Shown here: in pieces, positions 26,216-34,591 of the stretch
Layout: every line of letters begins with the position of its first letter
How positions within the stretch are numbered: position 1 is the stretch's first letter
Assembly (NCBI GenBank): GCA_020832185.1
Contig: JAFIFE010000003.1
Span: 1 to 64,000, forward strand
Origin: Alkalibacterium sp.
GTDB taxonomy: Bacteria; Bacillota; Bacilli; Lactobacillales; Carnobacteriaceae_A
Reading direction: 5' to 3'
DNA length: 64,000 bases
The notes under the pieces: model-generated
Database searches by the model: none
What the model saw: only the letters and a program-made list of their open reading frames with translations
Told to the model about the DNA's origin: nothing
Position numbers and translations under genes: made by a program

Positions 26216-27105
26216 TGGTAGAATTAGGTAAGATGGAAACAGAAAGACAGAATCCGAACACAATGAATCTGGATGAAATGAGTGTGAAAGAAGCACTCGT
26301 TGTCATGAATAAAGAAGATAGAAACGTTGCGGAAGCAATTGAGGAGGTGATTCCTGAAATTGAAGAAGCTGTTCATGTTATTATCACTCAATTAAACAAA
26401 GGGGGACGGTTGATTTATACAGGCGCAGGAACGAGCGGACGTCTGGGGGTACTGGACGCAGCTGAATGCCCGCCAACTTTCGGTACACCTAAGGAACTGG
26501 TTGTGGGATTGATTGCCGGGGGAAAAACAGCATTGACCGAAGCAATCGAAGGGTCCGAAGACAGTAAAGAAATGGGCAGAGAAGATCTGCAGGCTTTAGT
26601 ATTAAATGAGAACGATGTCGTAGTCGGATTGGCAGCCAGCGGGCGAACACCTTATGTCATCGGAGCATTGCGTTATGCCAATGAACTGAATACTCCAACT
26701 GTAGCCATTGCCTGCAACAAAAACAGTGCAATTGGAAACGAAGCAAACATAGCCATCGAAGCGGTACCTGGACCGGAAGTTCTGACTGGATCCACACGAT
26801 TGAAAGCTGGCTCTACTCAAAAAATGATCTTAAACATGTTATCGACGATCTCAATGGTCGGAATCGGAAAAGTGTATAAGAACTTGATGGTGGATGTTCA
26901 GCCAACAAATGAAAAACTAATTTCAAGAGCAGAAAACATCGTCATGAAAGCGACAAATGAAGGTAGAGAAACAGCCCAGCGTGCATTAGCAGAGAGTGAT
27001 GGGAATGTAAAAGTTGCAATTATTATGATTTTATTAAATACAGACAAAGACTCTGCTATTGAAAAGCTGGAAGAAACAAAAGGTCATATTAGAAAAGCTT
27101 TATAA
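26215..27105 (+). CDS. murQ: N-acetylmuramic acid 6-phosphate etherase
   Basis: 296 residues with a SIS domain: GRLIYTGAGTSGRLGVLDAAECPPTFG (given in part) is the MurQ signature, followed by the acidic GSEDSKEMG with the catalytic Glu, and AASGRTPYV. It cleaves the lactyl ether of MurNAc-6-P to GlcNAc-6-P plus D-lactate. It is second in the operon, followed 17 bases later by the PTS gene. Confidence 0.95.
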   Translation: MVELGKMETERQNPNTMNLDEMSVKEALVVMNKEDRNVAEAIEEVIPEIEEAVHVIITQLNKGGRLIYTGAGTSGRLGVLDAAECPPTFGTPKELVVGLIAGGKTALTEAIEGSEDSKEMGREDLQALVLNENDVVVGLAASGRTPYVIGALRYANELNTPTVAIACNKNSAIGNEANIAIEAVPGPEVLTGSTRLKAGSTQKMILNMLSTISMVGIGKVYKNLMVDVQPTNEKLISRAENIVMKATNEGRETAQRALAESDGNVKVAIIMILLNTDKDSAIEKLEETKGHIRKAL

Positions 27106-27122
27106 GAAAAGGAGAATCGTCA

Positions 27123-28547
27123 ATGGTTAAAAATAATGAAACCCTTATTAAAGAAATAGTAGAAGCCGTTGGTGGCACTGGGAATATCAACTCAGCTACT
27201 AACTGTATGACAAGGTTACGTATCAACATTAAGGATCAGGAGAAAGTCGATCATGAGACCCTCAAAAATACAGAAGGCGTTATGGGTGTTGTTGATGCAG
27301 ACACGCTTCAAGTAGTTGTCGGACCAGGAAAAGCGAAGAAATTAGCGGACTTGTTAGTTGAAAAGTATAATGTCTCGCCATCTTCCGATTCATCAAATAA
27401 CTGGCAGGACAATAAGCAATCCGTTAAGGATCGTCAAAGCCAAGGGAAACTGAAAACTGCATTAGAAACAATTGCGAATATCTTCATTCCAATGATTCCG
27501 GCTATTATCGCTGCAGGTATTTTCCAGGGCTTCAGTAGTCTGATCGGAACAATGATTGGTGAGGGAACGATTTCTGGAGACGTCTGGGAAGGCATGCGTA
27601 TCACGTTTGCATTGATCGGAAACAGTTTCTTGGGGTACTTCGCTATCTTTACGGGTGTGAATGCCGCGAAACGTTTTGGTGCGACTGAAGCACTAGGTGG
27701 AATGATCGGTGCCGCTTCAATTGCAGCTCCCCTTGTTGAATTATCTACATTAGTTGGGTTGTATGATGCTGAAGAGCCTCTGAACTCAATCTTGACAACA
27801 GGTAAAGGCGGAATCATCGGGGTTATCTTCGGTGTGTATATTCTGTCTAAAATTGAACGAGCGGTCCGTAAACGTGTACCTGATGTACTGGACCTGATTT
27901 TAACTCCCGTTATTACGTTACTAGTTACTGTCCTTCTAATGGCCTTCGTCATCATGCCTCTTTCTGGATTCGCTTCAGATTTATTGGTTGATGGGTTAAG
28001 TGTCATCATTGGATCTGAAAATACGGTTATCAGTGTCTTATCTGGTTACATCTTAGCTGCTGTGTTCTTACCAATGGTACTGCTAGGCTTACATCATGGC
28101 CTGATTCCAATCTATGCTATTCAACTTGAAGCATTAGGCGGCGTGTCTTTATTCCCAGTTTTAGCTATGGCTGGAGCAGGACAAGTCGGAGCAGCTATCG
28201 CTATTTATATGGTTGCTAAAAAAGCTGGAAACCAGCGACTGAAACAAGTGATATCAGGAGCGTTGCCAGCTGGTATCTTAGGAATAGGGGAGCCTCTTAT
28301 CTACGGTGTTACCCTTCCTTTAGGAAAACCATTCATTACTGCAGGATTAGGTGCAGGGTTTGGTGGAGCGTACGTTATGCTTATGGGCGTTACTGCCAAT
28401 GCCTGGGGACCATCGGGATGGGTCGCTCTTCCACTAATGCAGGGGAACGGTATTCTCCATTACGGTATCGGAATCATCATCTCCTATATCGGTGGCTTCA
28501 TTATCACCCGTGCCTTTATAAAAGCGAAAGATATTGCACATGTCTAA
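27123..28547 (+). CDS. murP: PTS MurNAc-type transporter subunit EIIBC
   Basis: 474 residues. The N-terminal EIIB domain (about 1-85) has the phosphorylated Cys in NSATNCMTRLRI. A flexible linker then leads to the EIIC membrane domain (about 115-470) with IPMIPAIIAAGIFQG and GEPLIYGVTLPLGKPF. It lacks an EIIA domain, as MurP does, so it borrows one (Crr/EIIA-Glc type). It imports MurNAc or MurNAc-GlcNAc as the 6-phosphate. The neighbours murQ, murR and mupG fix the substrate class. Confidence 0.92.
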   Translation: MVKNNETLIKEIVEAVGGTGNINSATNCMTRLRINIKDQEKVDHETLKNTEGVMGVVDADTLQVVVGPGKAKKLADLLVEKYNVSPSSDSSNNWQDNKQSVKDRQSQGKLKTALETIANIFIPMIPAIIAAGIFQGFSSLIGTMIGEGTISGDVWEGMRITFALIGNSFLGYFAIFTGVNAAKRFGATEALGGMIGAASIAAPLVELSTLVGLYDAEEPLNSILTTGKGGIIGVIFGVYILSKIERAVRKRVPDVLDLILTPVITLLVTVLLMAFVIMPLSGFASDLLVDGLSVIIGSENTVISVLSGYILAAVFLPMVLLGLHHGLIPIYAIQLEALGGVSLFPVLAMAGAGQVGAAIAIYMVAKKAGNQRLKQVISGALPAGILGIGEPLIYGVTLPLGKPFITAGLGAGFGGAYVMLMGVTANAWGPSGWVALPLMQGNGILHYGIGIIISYIGGFIITRAFIKAKDIAHV

Positions 28548-29571
28548 ACCCTTAGGATTCTCGGTCTATGTTTCTCACTTTGATAAACAGAAACCAGCTC
28601 TTGAGAAACTGAAAGACCAGCATATTCCCATCTTCACATCTCTGCACATGAATGAGGAAATGTCTCAAGATTATGTTGAAAAAGTGGAAGCGATGTGTGA
28701 GTGGTTAGCTGAACACACGTTTTACGTCATAGCAGATGTGTCACCTGTGACGATTGAAAAGTTTAATGAAACATCTTTAAATTCTCTAGCTAAGCGACTT
28801 CATCTGGATAATGTGCGCCTTGATTACGGGTTCGACTTAAAGACTCTGGAACTCGATGAGGCGTTGGATGTGACGTTTAATGCCTCAACGGTCCAGAAAA
28901 ATGAGCTGACTCAATCAAGAGCACTCTATATGCACAATTTTTATCCAAGACCGGAGACAGGAATCGATCCAGAACAATTTCAGCGGATGAACGAATCCAT
29001 AAGAGCAGTGTCAGGCGACTTGACGGCGTTTATCTCAGGGGACAAAGAAACTCGTGGACCGATCTTCGAAGGGCTTCCGACTCTTGAGATGCACCGTTAT
29101 CAGTCCCCCTATTCTCAGTATGTGGATCTAATGAAGCGGTATAAGCTGGATAAAGTATTCGTAGGGGACGTGCTTCTTTCACAAAAAGCGCAGGATTTGA
29201 TTTTATCCTACGTAAATGACGGCATTATACGGATCCCGGTGGCCCTTTCTGAAGAAAACAGCTATTTGTATGATCAGCCGTTTACTGTTCGAGTCGATTC
29301 ACCCTCAACACTGATTCGGGTGCAGGAGTCACGTGAGTATGCCCAACCGGGAAGACGAGTCGTCGCTGAGCACACCGTAGAACGACCGCGCGGGTCTGTG
29401 ACTTTGGACAACGAAGGGTACAAACGTTATTCCGGAGAGGTTCAACTCACGAAGAAAGATTATCCTGCGGATGAACGAGTAAATGTTATAGGCAAGGTAG
29501 AGGCACACTATCACTTGCTGCTGGACAACTTAACCAATGGAGACCGATTTATGTTTGTTTCAGATCAGTAA
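28540..29571 (+). CDS. mupG: 6-phospho-N-acetylmuramidase MupG (DUF871)
   Basis: 343 residues of the DUF871 family. The N-terminal TIM barrel starts LGFSVYVS and includes MHNFYPRPETGI and the catalytic-type acidic residues. A C-terminal cyclophilin-like domain begins near residue 240. MupG cleaves MurNAc-6-P-beta-1,4-GlcNAc delivered by MurP, giving MurNAc-6-P for MurQ. The ATG at 28540 overlaps the last 8 bases of murP, so the genes are coupled. A terminator follows. Confidence 0.88.
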   Translation: MSKPLGFSVYVSHFDKQKPALEKLKDQHIPIFTSLHMNEEMSQDYVEKVEAMCEWLAEHTFYVIADVSPVTIEKFNETSLNSLAKRLHLDNVRLDYGFDLKTLELDEALDVTFNASTVQKNELTQSRALYMHNFYPRPETGIDPEQFQRMNESIRAVSGDLTAFISGDKETRGPIFEGLPTLEMHRYQSPYSQYVDLMKRYKLDKVFVGDVLLSQKAQDLILSYVNDGIIRIPVALSEENSYLYDQPFTVRVDSPSTLIRVQESREYAQPGRRVVAEHTVERPRGSVTLDNEGYKRYSGEVQLTKKDYPADERVNVIGKVEAHYHLLLDNLTNGDRFMFVSDQ

Positions 29572-29583
29572 TGATCGAATCCA

Positions 29584-29619
29584 TTCAGCATTCCCATAAC
29601 GGGGGTGCTGTTTTTTTGT
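29584..29619 (+). terminator. Terminator of the MurNAc operon
   Basis: CAGCATTCCC and GGGGGTGCTG form the stem, followed by seven T. Confidence 0.75.
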
Positions 29620-29722
29620 ATTGCGCATCCAATAAGTTCCAATAGTTCTTCTTATACATACGGGTTTAAGGTAAAATATGAACGTACATACTAAATGATG
29701 AGAGAGTATAGAGGTGTAAGAG

Positions 29723-31146
29723 ATGCAAACAGTTTTAAATACGCTATCGCAAGTCATGGATGCATTTGGTGCTGCGATCGTTGTCCCTTTTGTTTTACTG
29801 ATTTTAAATTTAATCATGAGAGTCCCACTGAAAAAAGCGATCCAATCTGCTCTGCATGCCGGAATTGGTCTGACAGGCTTTAATCTGCTGATTGGGGCCT
29901 ATACGCCTATCGTTACCCCTGTGGTCCAGAGAATGGTTGCCACAACAGGGGTAAACTTAAACATTTTAGATACAGGGTGGCAGGCAACGAGTATTGTAGC
30001 CTATTCCACTCAAGCCGGAATGATATTTCTTGGCCTGGGTCTGCTTCTTCAAGTCGTCCTGTTTTTACTTAAAATCACAGATGTGTTCTTTCCATCAGAT
30101 TTATGGAACAACTATTCCTATATGCTGTGGGGATCGATGATGTATGCGGTCACCCGAAACATGCTTTTATCTATTGGATTAATGGTGCTGATCAATCTGT
30201 ATACGATGATTTTTTCAGAAGCACTGTCAAAAAGGTGGTCCACTTACTATGGCTACCCCAGAGCAACCATCGTGGCTTCACATGCATTGGGGACTTTCCC
30301 TGTCGCTGTGGGGATGAATGCCCTGCTGAACAAGCTAGGTGCGGACAAAGTAAAATGGGATACACAGTCCCTGCAGAATAAGTTGGGCGCACTGGGTGAA
30401 CCGACGTCGATTGGTTTCATCTTGGGACTGCTTTTAGGTATAGCAGGAAACTTGACACGATGGAAGGGTGGGGGGAAGCCTTTACCGTCGGGATCGCAAC
30501 CGCCACTGTGATGGCTATTTTTCCTAAAATTGCAGATATATTTGCGTCAGCTTTTGCAACAATCACAGACGCGTCTAAACAGTCGACAGATTCCAGCGAC
30601 GATGACCGGGAGTGGTATCTGGGAATCAATGATGCAGCCGGCTACGGCGAACCAGCGACAATCATGACGGGTCTGCTTCTCATTCCTATTATTGTGGTAT
30701 TGTCGATTGTTCTCCCAGGCAATCAGGCCCTTCCGCTGGTGGATTTAGTGGCCTTGCCTTATCTGGTTCAAGCCATCGTTTCTGTATCAAATGGGAATAT
30801 CTTTAAATCTCTTATCACAGGGACAGTGTATCTTGTTATGGGACTGTACCTGGTCACAATGGTTGCCCCGATCTTTACAGAAGTGGCTCTGGAAGTGGGG
30901 GTTGCCATACCCGATGGGGCATTAATGATTTTCAGCCTGACGGTTTTAACCAATCTGCTTGGGGGTATTTTATTCCTGGTCTTTATGACGCAAAATGGGT
31001 GGCTGATCGCCTTAACTGTATTCGTTTATCTTCTCATGTTTATCATCTTCAAAAAGAATAAACAGGCGTTTCATACGTATTTGGAGAAACAAGCACTCGG
31101 TAACGAGCTGGAGCAACCTGTAAATACAGATGTTTCGAGTGAATAG
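29723..31146 (+). pseudogene. PTS galactitol-type EIIC (GatC family), frameshifted at a G6 run
   Basis: Two overlapping frames make one EIIC-Gat (PF03611-like) membrane protein of about 470 residues. The first frame (29723-30511) covers ten or so helices up to LLLGIAGNLTRWK. The second (30460-31146) continues with WGEAFTVGIATATVMAIFPK to the end. The junction is the G6 run at 30470-30475; one extra G, or a -1 slip, would join them. The ATG has GAGGTG upstream. There are no EIIA or EIIB genes next door, so this is an orphan EIIC whose substrate is unknown. It may be broken, phase-variable, rescued by slippage, or a consensus error. Confidence 0.75.
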
Positions 31147-31211
31147 AAATATCTTGAAGGGTGTAGACTGTGTTAAACTGTAAAAAAGTCTGTTAACAAC
31201 AAGGAGAAAAA

Positions 31212-32126
31212 ATGAATCCATTATTCAAATTTATTTTAAGATTAGTGTCTTCACCCAAGATCGATATTCAGGAAGATTATCAGTCCATGAGGCGAATGCA
31301 GAGGCTTCTATCAAGAAACCCACAGCCAAGGTACCGTTTTTTGGATGAGAAAATTTATACCACTGAAGGAAAACATGAAATTCCTGTACGCATTTTCTAT
31401 CCAAAGGAAAAGCGACATGATGAATCGGTGCTGTATGTACATGGGGGAGGATGGGTCATTGGAGATATTGAATCGTATTCCCGCACATGTGTTAATCTAG
31501 CAGATAGTCTGGGCCGTATCGTCTACTCAGTCGATTACCGTCTGGCTCCGGAAGCCCCTTATCCTGCGGGATTGAACGATTGCCTTAGAGTCGCTGAAGT
31601 CCTGATGACTAATATTGAGGGAGAAGAAGAACGGGACTGGATATTCATGGGAGATTCAGCAGGTGCAAACCTTATCGCTGCTGTTTCACTTGTTCTCCGA
31701 GATAATGCGAGACCCCTCCCAGGCAAGCAAGTGCTGATTTATCCAGTAACTTACTGGGATCATACTGAAGCTTCTCCGTTTGAATCGATTAAAACTAATG
31801 GCTATGAATATGGATTAACCATAAAGAAAATTCAGGAATATATGGAATTATATGCCCCAGATATGTCGATCAGAAAGAGCCCGACCATTTCTCCATTAAT
31901 GGCCGAAAATTTGAGGGAGCAACCGGATACCCTGATCATTACCGCTGAGTATGATCCTTTAAGAGATGAAGGAGAAGCATACGGGAAAGCACTGGAAAAA
32001 GCGGGAAACACGGTACGCATCCACCGAATGTTGAACGCGGTGCATGGCTTCATCACGTACCCGAAGTTTACAGAGCCTGTAGAAGAGGCGACTAGAGTTA
32101 TCAATGAATTTTTAGACCAGGAATAG
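31212..32126 (+). CDS. Alpha/beta hydrolase, HSL-type esterase/lipase
   Basis: 304 residues of the hormone-sensitive lipase family: oxyanion motif HGGGW at residues 77-81, nucleophile motif GDSAG with Ser near 149, acidic EYDPLRDEG near 245, and His in AVHGF near 278. It is a cytoplasmic carboxylesterase by family. AACAAGGAG precedes the ATG. The condensation-like gene follows after 12 bases, then a zinc-ribbon membrane gene overlapping it, so the three are one transcription unit and probably act on one acylated substrate. Confidence 0.85.
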   Translation: MNPLFKFILRLVSSPKIDIQEDYQSMRRMQRLLSRNPQPRYRFLDEKIYTTEGKHEIPVRIFYPKEKRHDESVLYVHGGGWVIGDIESYSRTCVNLADSLGRIVYSVDYRLAPEAPYPAGLNDCLRVAEVLMTNIEGEEERDWIFMGDSAGANLIAAVSLVLRDNARPLPGKQVLIYPVTYWDHTEASPFESIKTNGYEYGLTIKKIQEYMELYAPDMSIRKSPTISPLMAENLREQPDTLIITAEYDPLRDEGEAYGKALEKAGNTVRIHRMLNAVHGFITYPKFTEPVEEATRVINEFLDQE

Positions 32127-32138
32127 GGAGGGAATCAT

Positions 32139-33491
32139 ATGGAAAAGAAAAACTGGGTACGGTTGGATAATGCTTCGAATATTTTCCTAGCCGCACGTAC
32201 TGAAGTGGATACAAAAGTTTTTCGATTTTCAGCGCATCTGACGGAAAGCGTAGACCCTGCGTCTTTGCAGAAAGCATTAATGAAAACATATGAAGCTTAT
32301 CCCCTTTTTCAAAATGTAATGAGACGAGGGATCTTCTGGTATTACCTGGAGCACACTGAAAAAATCCCTTATGTCCAGCCTGAGACTCTTCCGCCGTGTA
32401 CAGCCATTTATCATTATGACCGGAAGGAATTACTGTTTAGAGTCATATACAATCAGCAACGCATCCATCTGGAGGTTTTTCATGCGTTGACAGATGGGAC
32501 TGGAGCGATGTGGTTTTTTGAAGATTTAATCACTGAGTACACACGGCTGCGTCACCCTGAAGCGTTTGGAGATGAGGCGCAGAAATCACCGAGACAGAAA
32601 CAGGATCTGGAAGATAGTTTCAAGCGTTATTTCAAGAAAAAGAAGAAAAAACGCGATCTTGTCCCTTCACGAAAGCCGTTTGAAGAAGCGTATAAAGAAG
32701 CAGGGGATATCGAGAAAAGCCTTCAGCCGTATGAAGAACAACCCAAACAGAGGTCCATTCACCGTGTCAAAGGGACGAAAACACCGGATCAGAGGCCGCG
32801 GATCATTGAGATCCAGACCCCTGTCAAACCAGTCCTTAACCTCGCCCGCAGTCACAATGTCTCGTTGACTTTGTATTTAACGGCGATTTATATGCGGTCA
32901 GTTTATGAAGCAATCTCCGAGAAAAAAGAGGAAGAAACGATCACCGTGTCGATTCCTGTCAATTTAAGGCAGTTTTACCCCTCGTTTTCCGTCAGAAATT
33001 TCTTTAGTACGACCTTGATGGCGTACACCTTTAAAAAAGGCGAACCCATCGATATCGAAGAAATCTGTGAAGTGATCGATAAACAGCTGAAAGAAGAAAT
33101 TCAGCCGGAAGCGATCGAAAAACGACTGAAGCGATTTATCGGATTTGAATTTCATCCGGCCATTCGAGTCGTAGTCAGACCAGTCAAAGATTTAGTTTTA
33201 AAATGGGTCAGTTTATATACGAATCGAAAAATAACAGTTGCCATGTCTAACCTCGGGAGGCTGTCGCTTCCAGAAGTGGTCGAGCCGTATGTGGACAATA
33301 TCAATTTCTATACCGCAGTTGTCAGGCCACAATTTTGCATGAACAGCTACAAGGATAAACTAAATATCTTATTTACAAGTCCGTTTGTAGAGACCTCGAT
33401 TCAGCAGAACTTTGTCAGGTATTTAAGTCAGGAAGGGCTGAGCCTTCAGGTCGATGCAAACAAAGTAACAAGAGAGGAGTTTGACGCATGA
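32139..33491 (+). CDS. Condensation/alcohol acetyltransferase-like acyltransferase
   Basis: 450 residues. The HxxxDG motif (HALTDG, H115-D119-G120) is the catalytic signature of condensation-domain and alcohol acetyltransferase-like CoA-dependent acyltransferases. The N-terminal pattern WVRLDNASNIFLAARTEVD is shared by a group of uncharacterised Firmicutes proteins. A Lys-rich linker (RYFKKKKKKRDL) sits near residue 170; the second half contains VSIPVNLRQFYP and ends with a SNLG segment. No carrier protein or adenylation domain is nearby, so this is not classical NRPS. It overlaps the next gene by ATGA. It probably transfers an acyl group to an unknown acceptor. Confidence 0.7.
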   Translation: MEKKNWVRLDNASNIFLAARTEVDTKVFRFSAHLTESVDPASLQKALMKTYEAYPLFQNVMRRGIFWYYLEHTEKIPYVQPETLPPCTAIYHYDRKELLFRVIYNQQRIHLEVFHALTDGTGAMWFFEDLITEYTRLRHPEAFGDEAQKSPRQKQDLEDSFKRYFKKKKKKRDLVPSRKPFEEAYKEAGDIEKSLQPYEEQPKQRSIHRVKGTKTPDQRPRIIEIQTPVKPVLNLARSHNVSLTLYLTAIYMRSVYEAISEKKEEETITVSIPVNLRQFYPSFSVRNFFSTTLMAYTFKKGEPIDIEEICEVIDKQLKEEIQPEAIEKRLKRFIGFEFHPAIRVVVRPVKDLVLKWVSLYTNRKITVAMSNLGRLSLPEVVEPYVDNINFYTAVVRPQFCMNSYKDKLNILFTSPFVETSIQQNFVRYLSQEGLSLQVDANKVTREEFDA

Positions 33492-34153
33492 AACAGTGCC
33501 CAAAGTGTCACGTGGATGTCTTAGATAACTGGTCAGTCTGTCCCTTGTGTCAAAGTCCGCTGGAAGAAACAAGTATAGAGACCAAGCCGACATCCTTTCC
33601 TGAGATCAACTTAAGATTCAGCCGTCGAAAGGTCAAACAATCGCTGACGCTTCTATCTCTTTTGATCATCGTTCTCTTCTTTATCAGTCAATCGATCTGG
33701 CGTTTTCAGTTTTTTGGCCTGGAATTTGTCTTGTTTGGCTTAATGACAACTTGGATCATGGTACTTGTCCTGATTCGAAAACGTCGGAATATCGTCAAAG
33801 GAATCGTGTATGTCCTGATCATTTTTTCATTGATGAGTGTGTACTTCGATTATATCTTTGGATGGCTGGGATGGTCTTTGACATTTGTGATCCCCATATT
33901 ATGTATAGCCGCACTGCTGGCTATGTTCGTTGTGATTCAAGTCGTTAAACTGGCTGCAGGGGATTACATCCTCTACCTTCAGTTGGCGGCGCTGATGGGC
34001 TTTGTTCCTTTCCTGTTCATCTTCATGGAGTGGGTCGTTATAGATCTCCCCAGCTGGATTTCAGTCATTTTTAGCTTCATCATGTTCTGGTCCGTATTGC
34101 TTCGTCATGGAAAAGCCATCAGAAACGAATTGAGCAAACGCATGCACGTTTAA
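33488..34153 (+). CDS. Zinc-ribbon membrane protein (DUF6320-like)
   Basis: 221 residues. An N-terminal zinc ribbon, CPKCHVDVLDNWSVCPLC (two CxxC pairs), is followed by a Pro/Thr linker and six to seven hydrophobic helices. The layout matches the DUF6320 family as I remember it, which is often found beside an acyltransferase-like and an esterase gene. No enzymatic motif is seen in the membrane part. Start overlaps the previous stop (ATGA). It is the last gene of the three-gene unit. Confidence 0.65.
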   Translation: MKQCPKCHVDVLDNWSVCPLCQSPLEETSIETKPTSFPEINLRFSRRKVKQSLTLLSLLIIVLFFISQSIWRFQFFGLEFVLFGLMTTWIMVLVLIRKRRNIVKGIVYVLIIFSLMSVYFDYIFGWLGWSLTFVIPILCIAALLAMFVVIQVVKLAAGDYILYLQLAALMGFVPFLFIFMEWVVIDLPSWISVIFSFIMFWSVLLRHGKAIRNELSKRMHV

Positions 34154-34189
34154 CTAATAATAAAGTATTGGAATGTAAGGATGAGAGAA

Positions 34190-34591
34190 ATGAAAAATAT
34201 TTATGTAGTAGGTGCCATCATAGTCGAAGATGGAAAAGTACTCTGTGCCCAAAGAGGGGATAAAAAGGCTCTCGCTAATTTATGGGAATTTCCGGGTGGG
34301 AAAATAGAACGCAATGAAACACCTCAGGAAGCGCTGATGCGAGAAATAGCAGAAGAGCTGCTGATAGAAGTCGAGGTACAAGCAGGTGTGTTTGAAGAAA
34401 CGAGTTATGAGTATGATTTTGGAAGAGTTCATCTGACGACCTTTATCTGTCTTCTAAAGAATGGGCGTCCTAAATTGACCGAACACCATCAAGTGAAGTG
34501 GTTAGAACCTGTTCATTTAAATTCGATTGAGTGGGCACCGGCTGATATACCAGCAGTCGATAAGCTGATGAAGGAAGGAGTAAGTTCATGA
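34190..34591 (+). CDS. NUDIX hydrolase, MutT/CTP pyrophosphohydrolase-like
   Basis: 133 residues. The NUDIX box is GGKIERNETPQEALMREIAEELLIE: G-x5-E and REIAEE are present, while the usual Gly near its end is Leu. The family hydrolyses (deoxy)nucleoside triphosphates, often oxidised or modified ones. The start at 34190 is chosen because AAGGA lies 8 bases upstream; ATG 34181 is too close to it. The stop overlaps the start of the helicase gene by ATGA, so the two are translationally coupled. Confidence 0.82.
   Translation: MKNIYVVGAIIVEDGKVLCAQRGDKKALANLWEFPGGKIERNETPQEALMREIAEELLIEVEVQAGVFEETSYEYDFGRVHLTTFICLLKNGRPKLTEHHQVKWLEPVHLNSIEWAPADIPAVDKLMKEGVSS

Noticed and set aside
27434-28009. 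191-codon minus-strand ORF
   Set aside because: It is antisense to murP, low in complexity (Pro, Thr, Ile-rich) and has no SD; typical shadow of a membrane protein gene.
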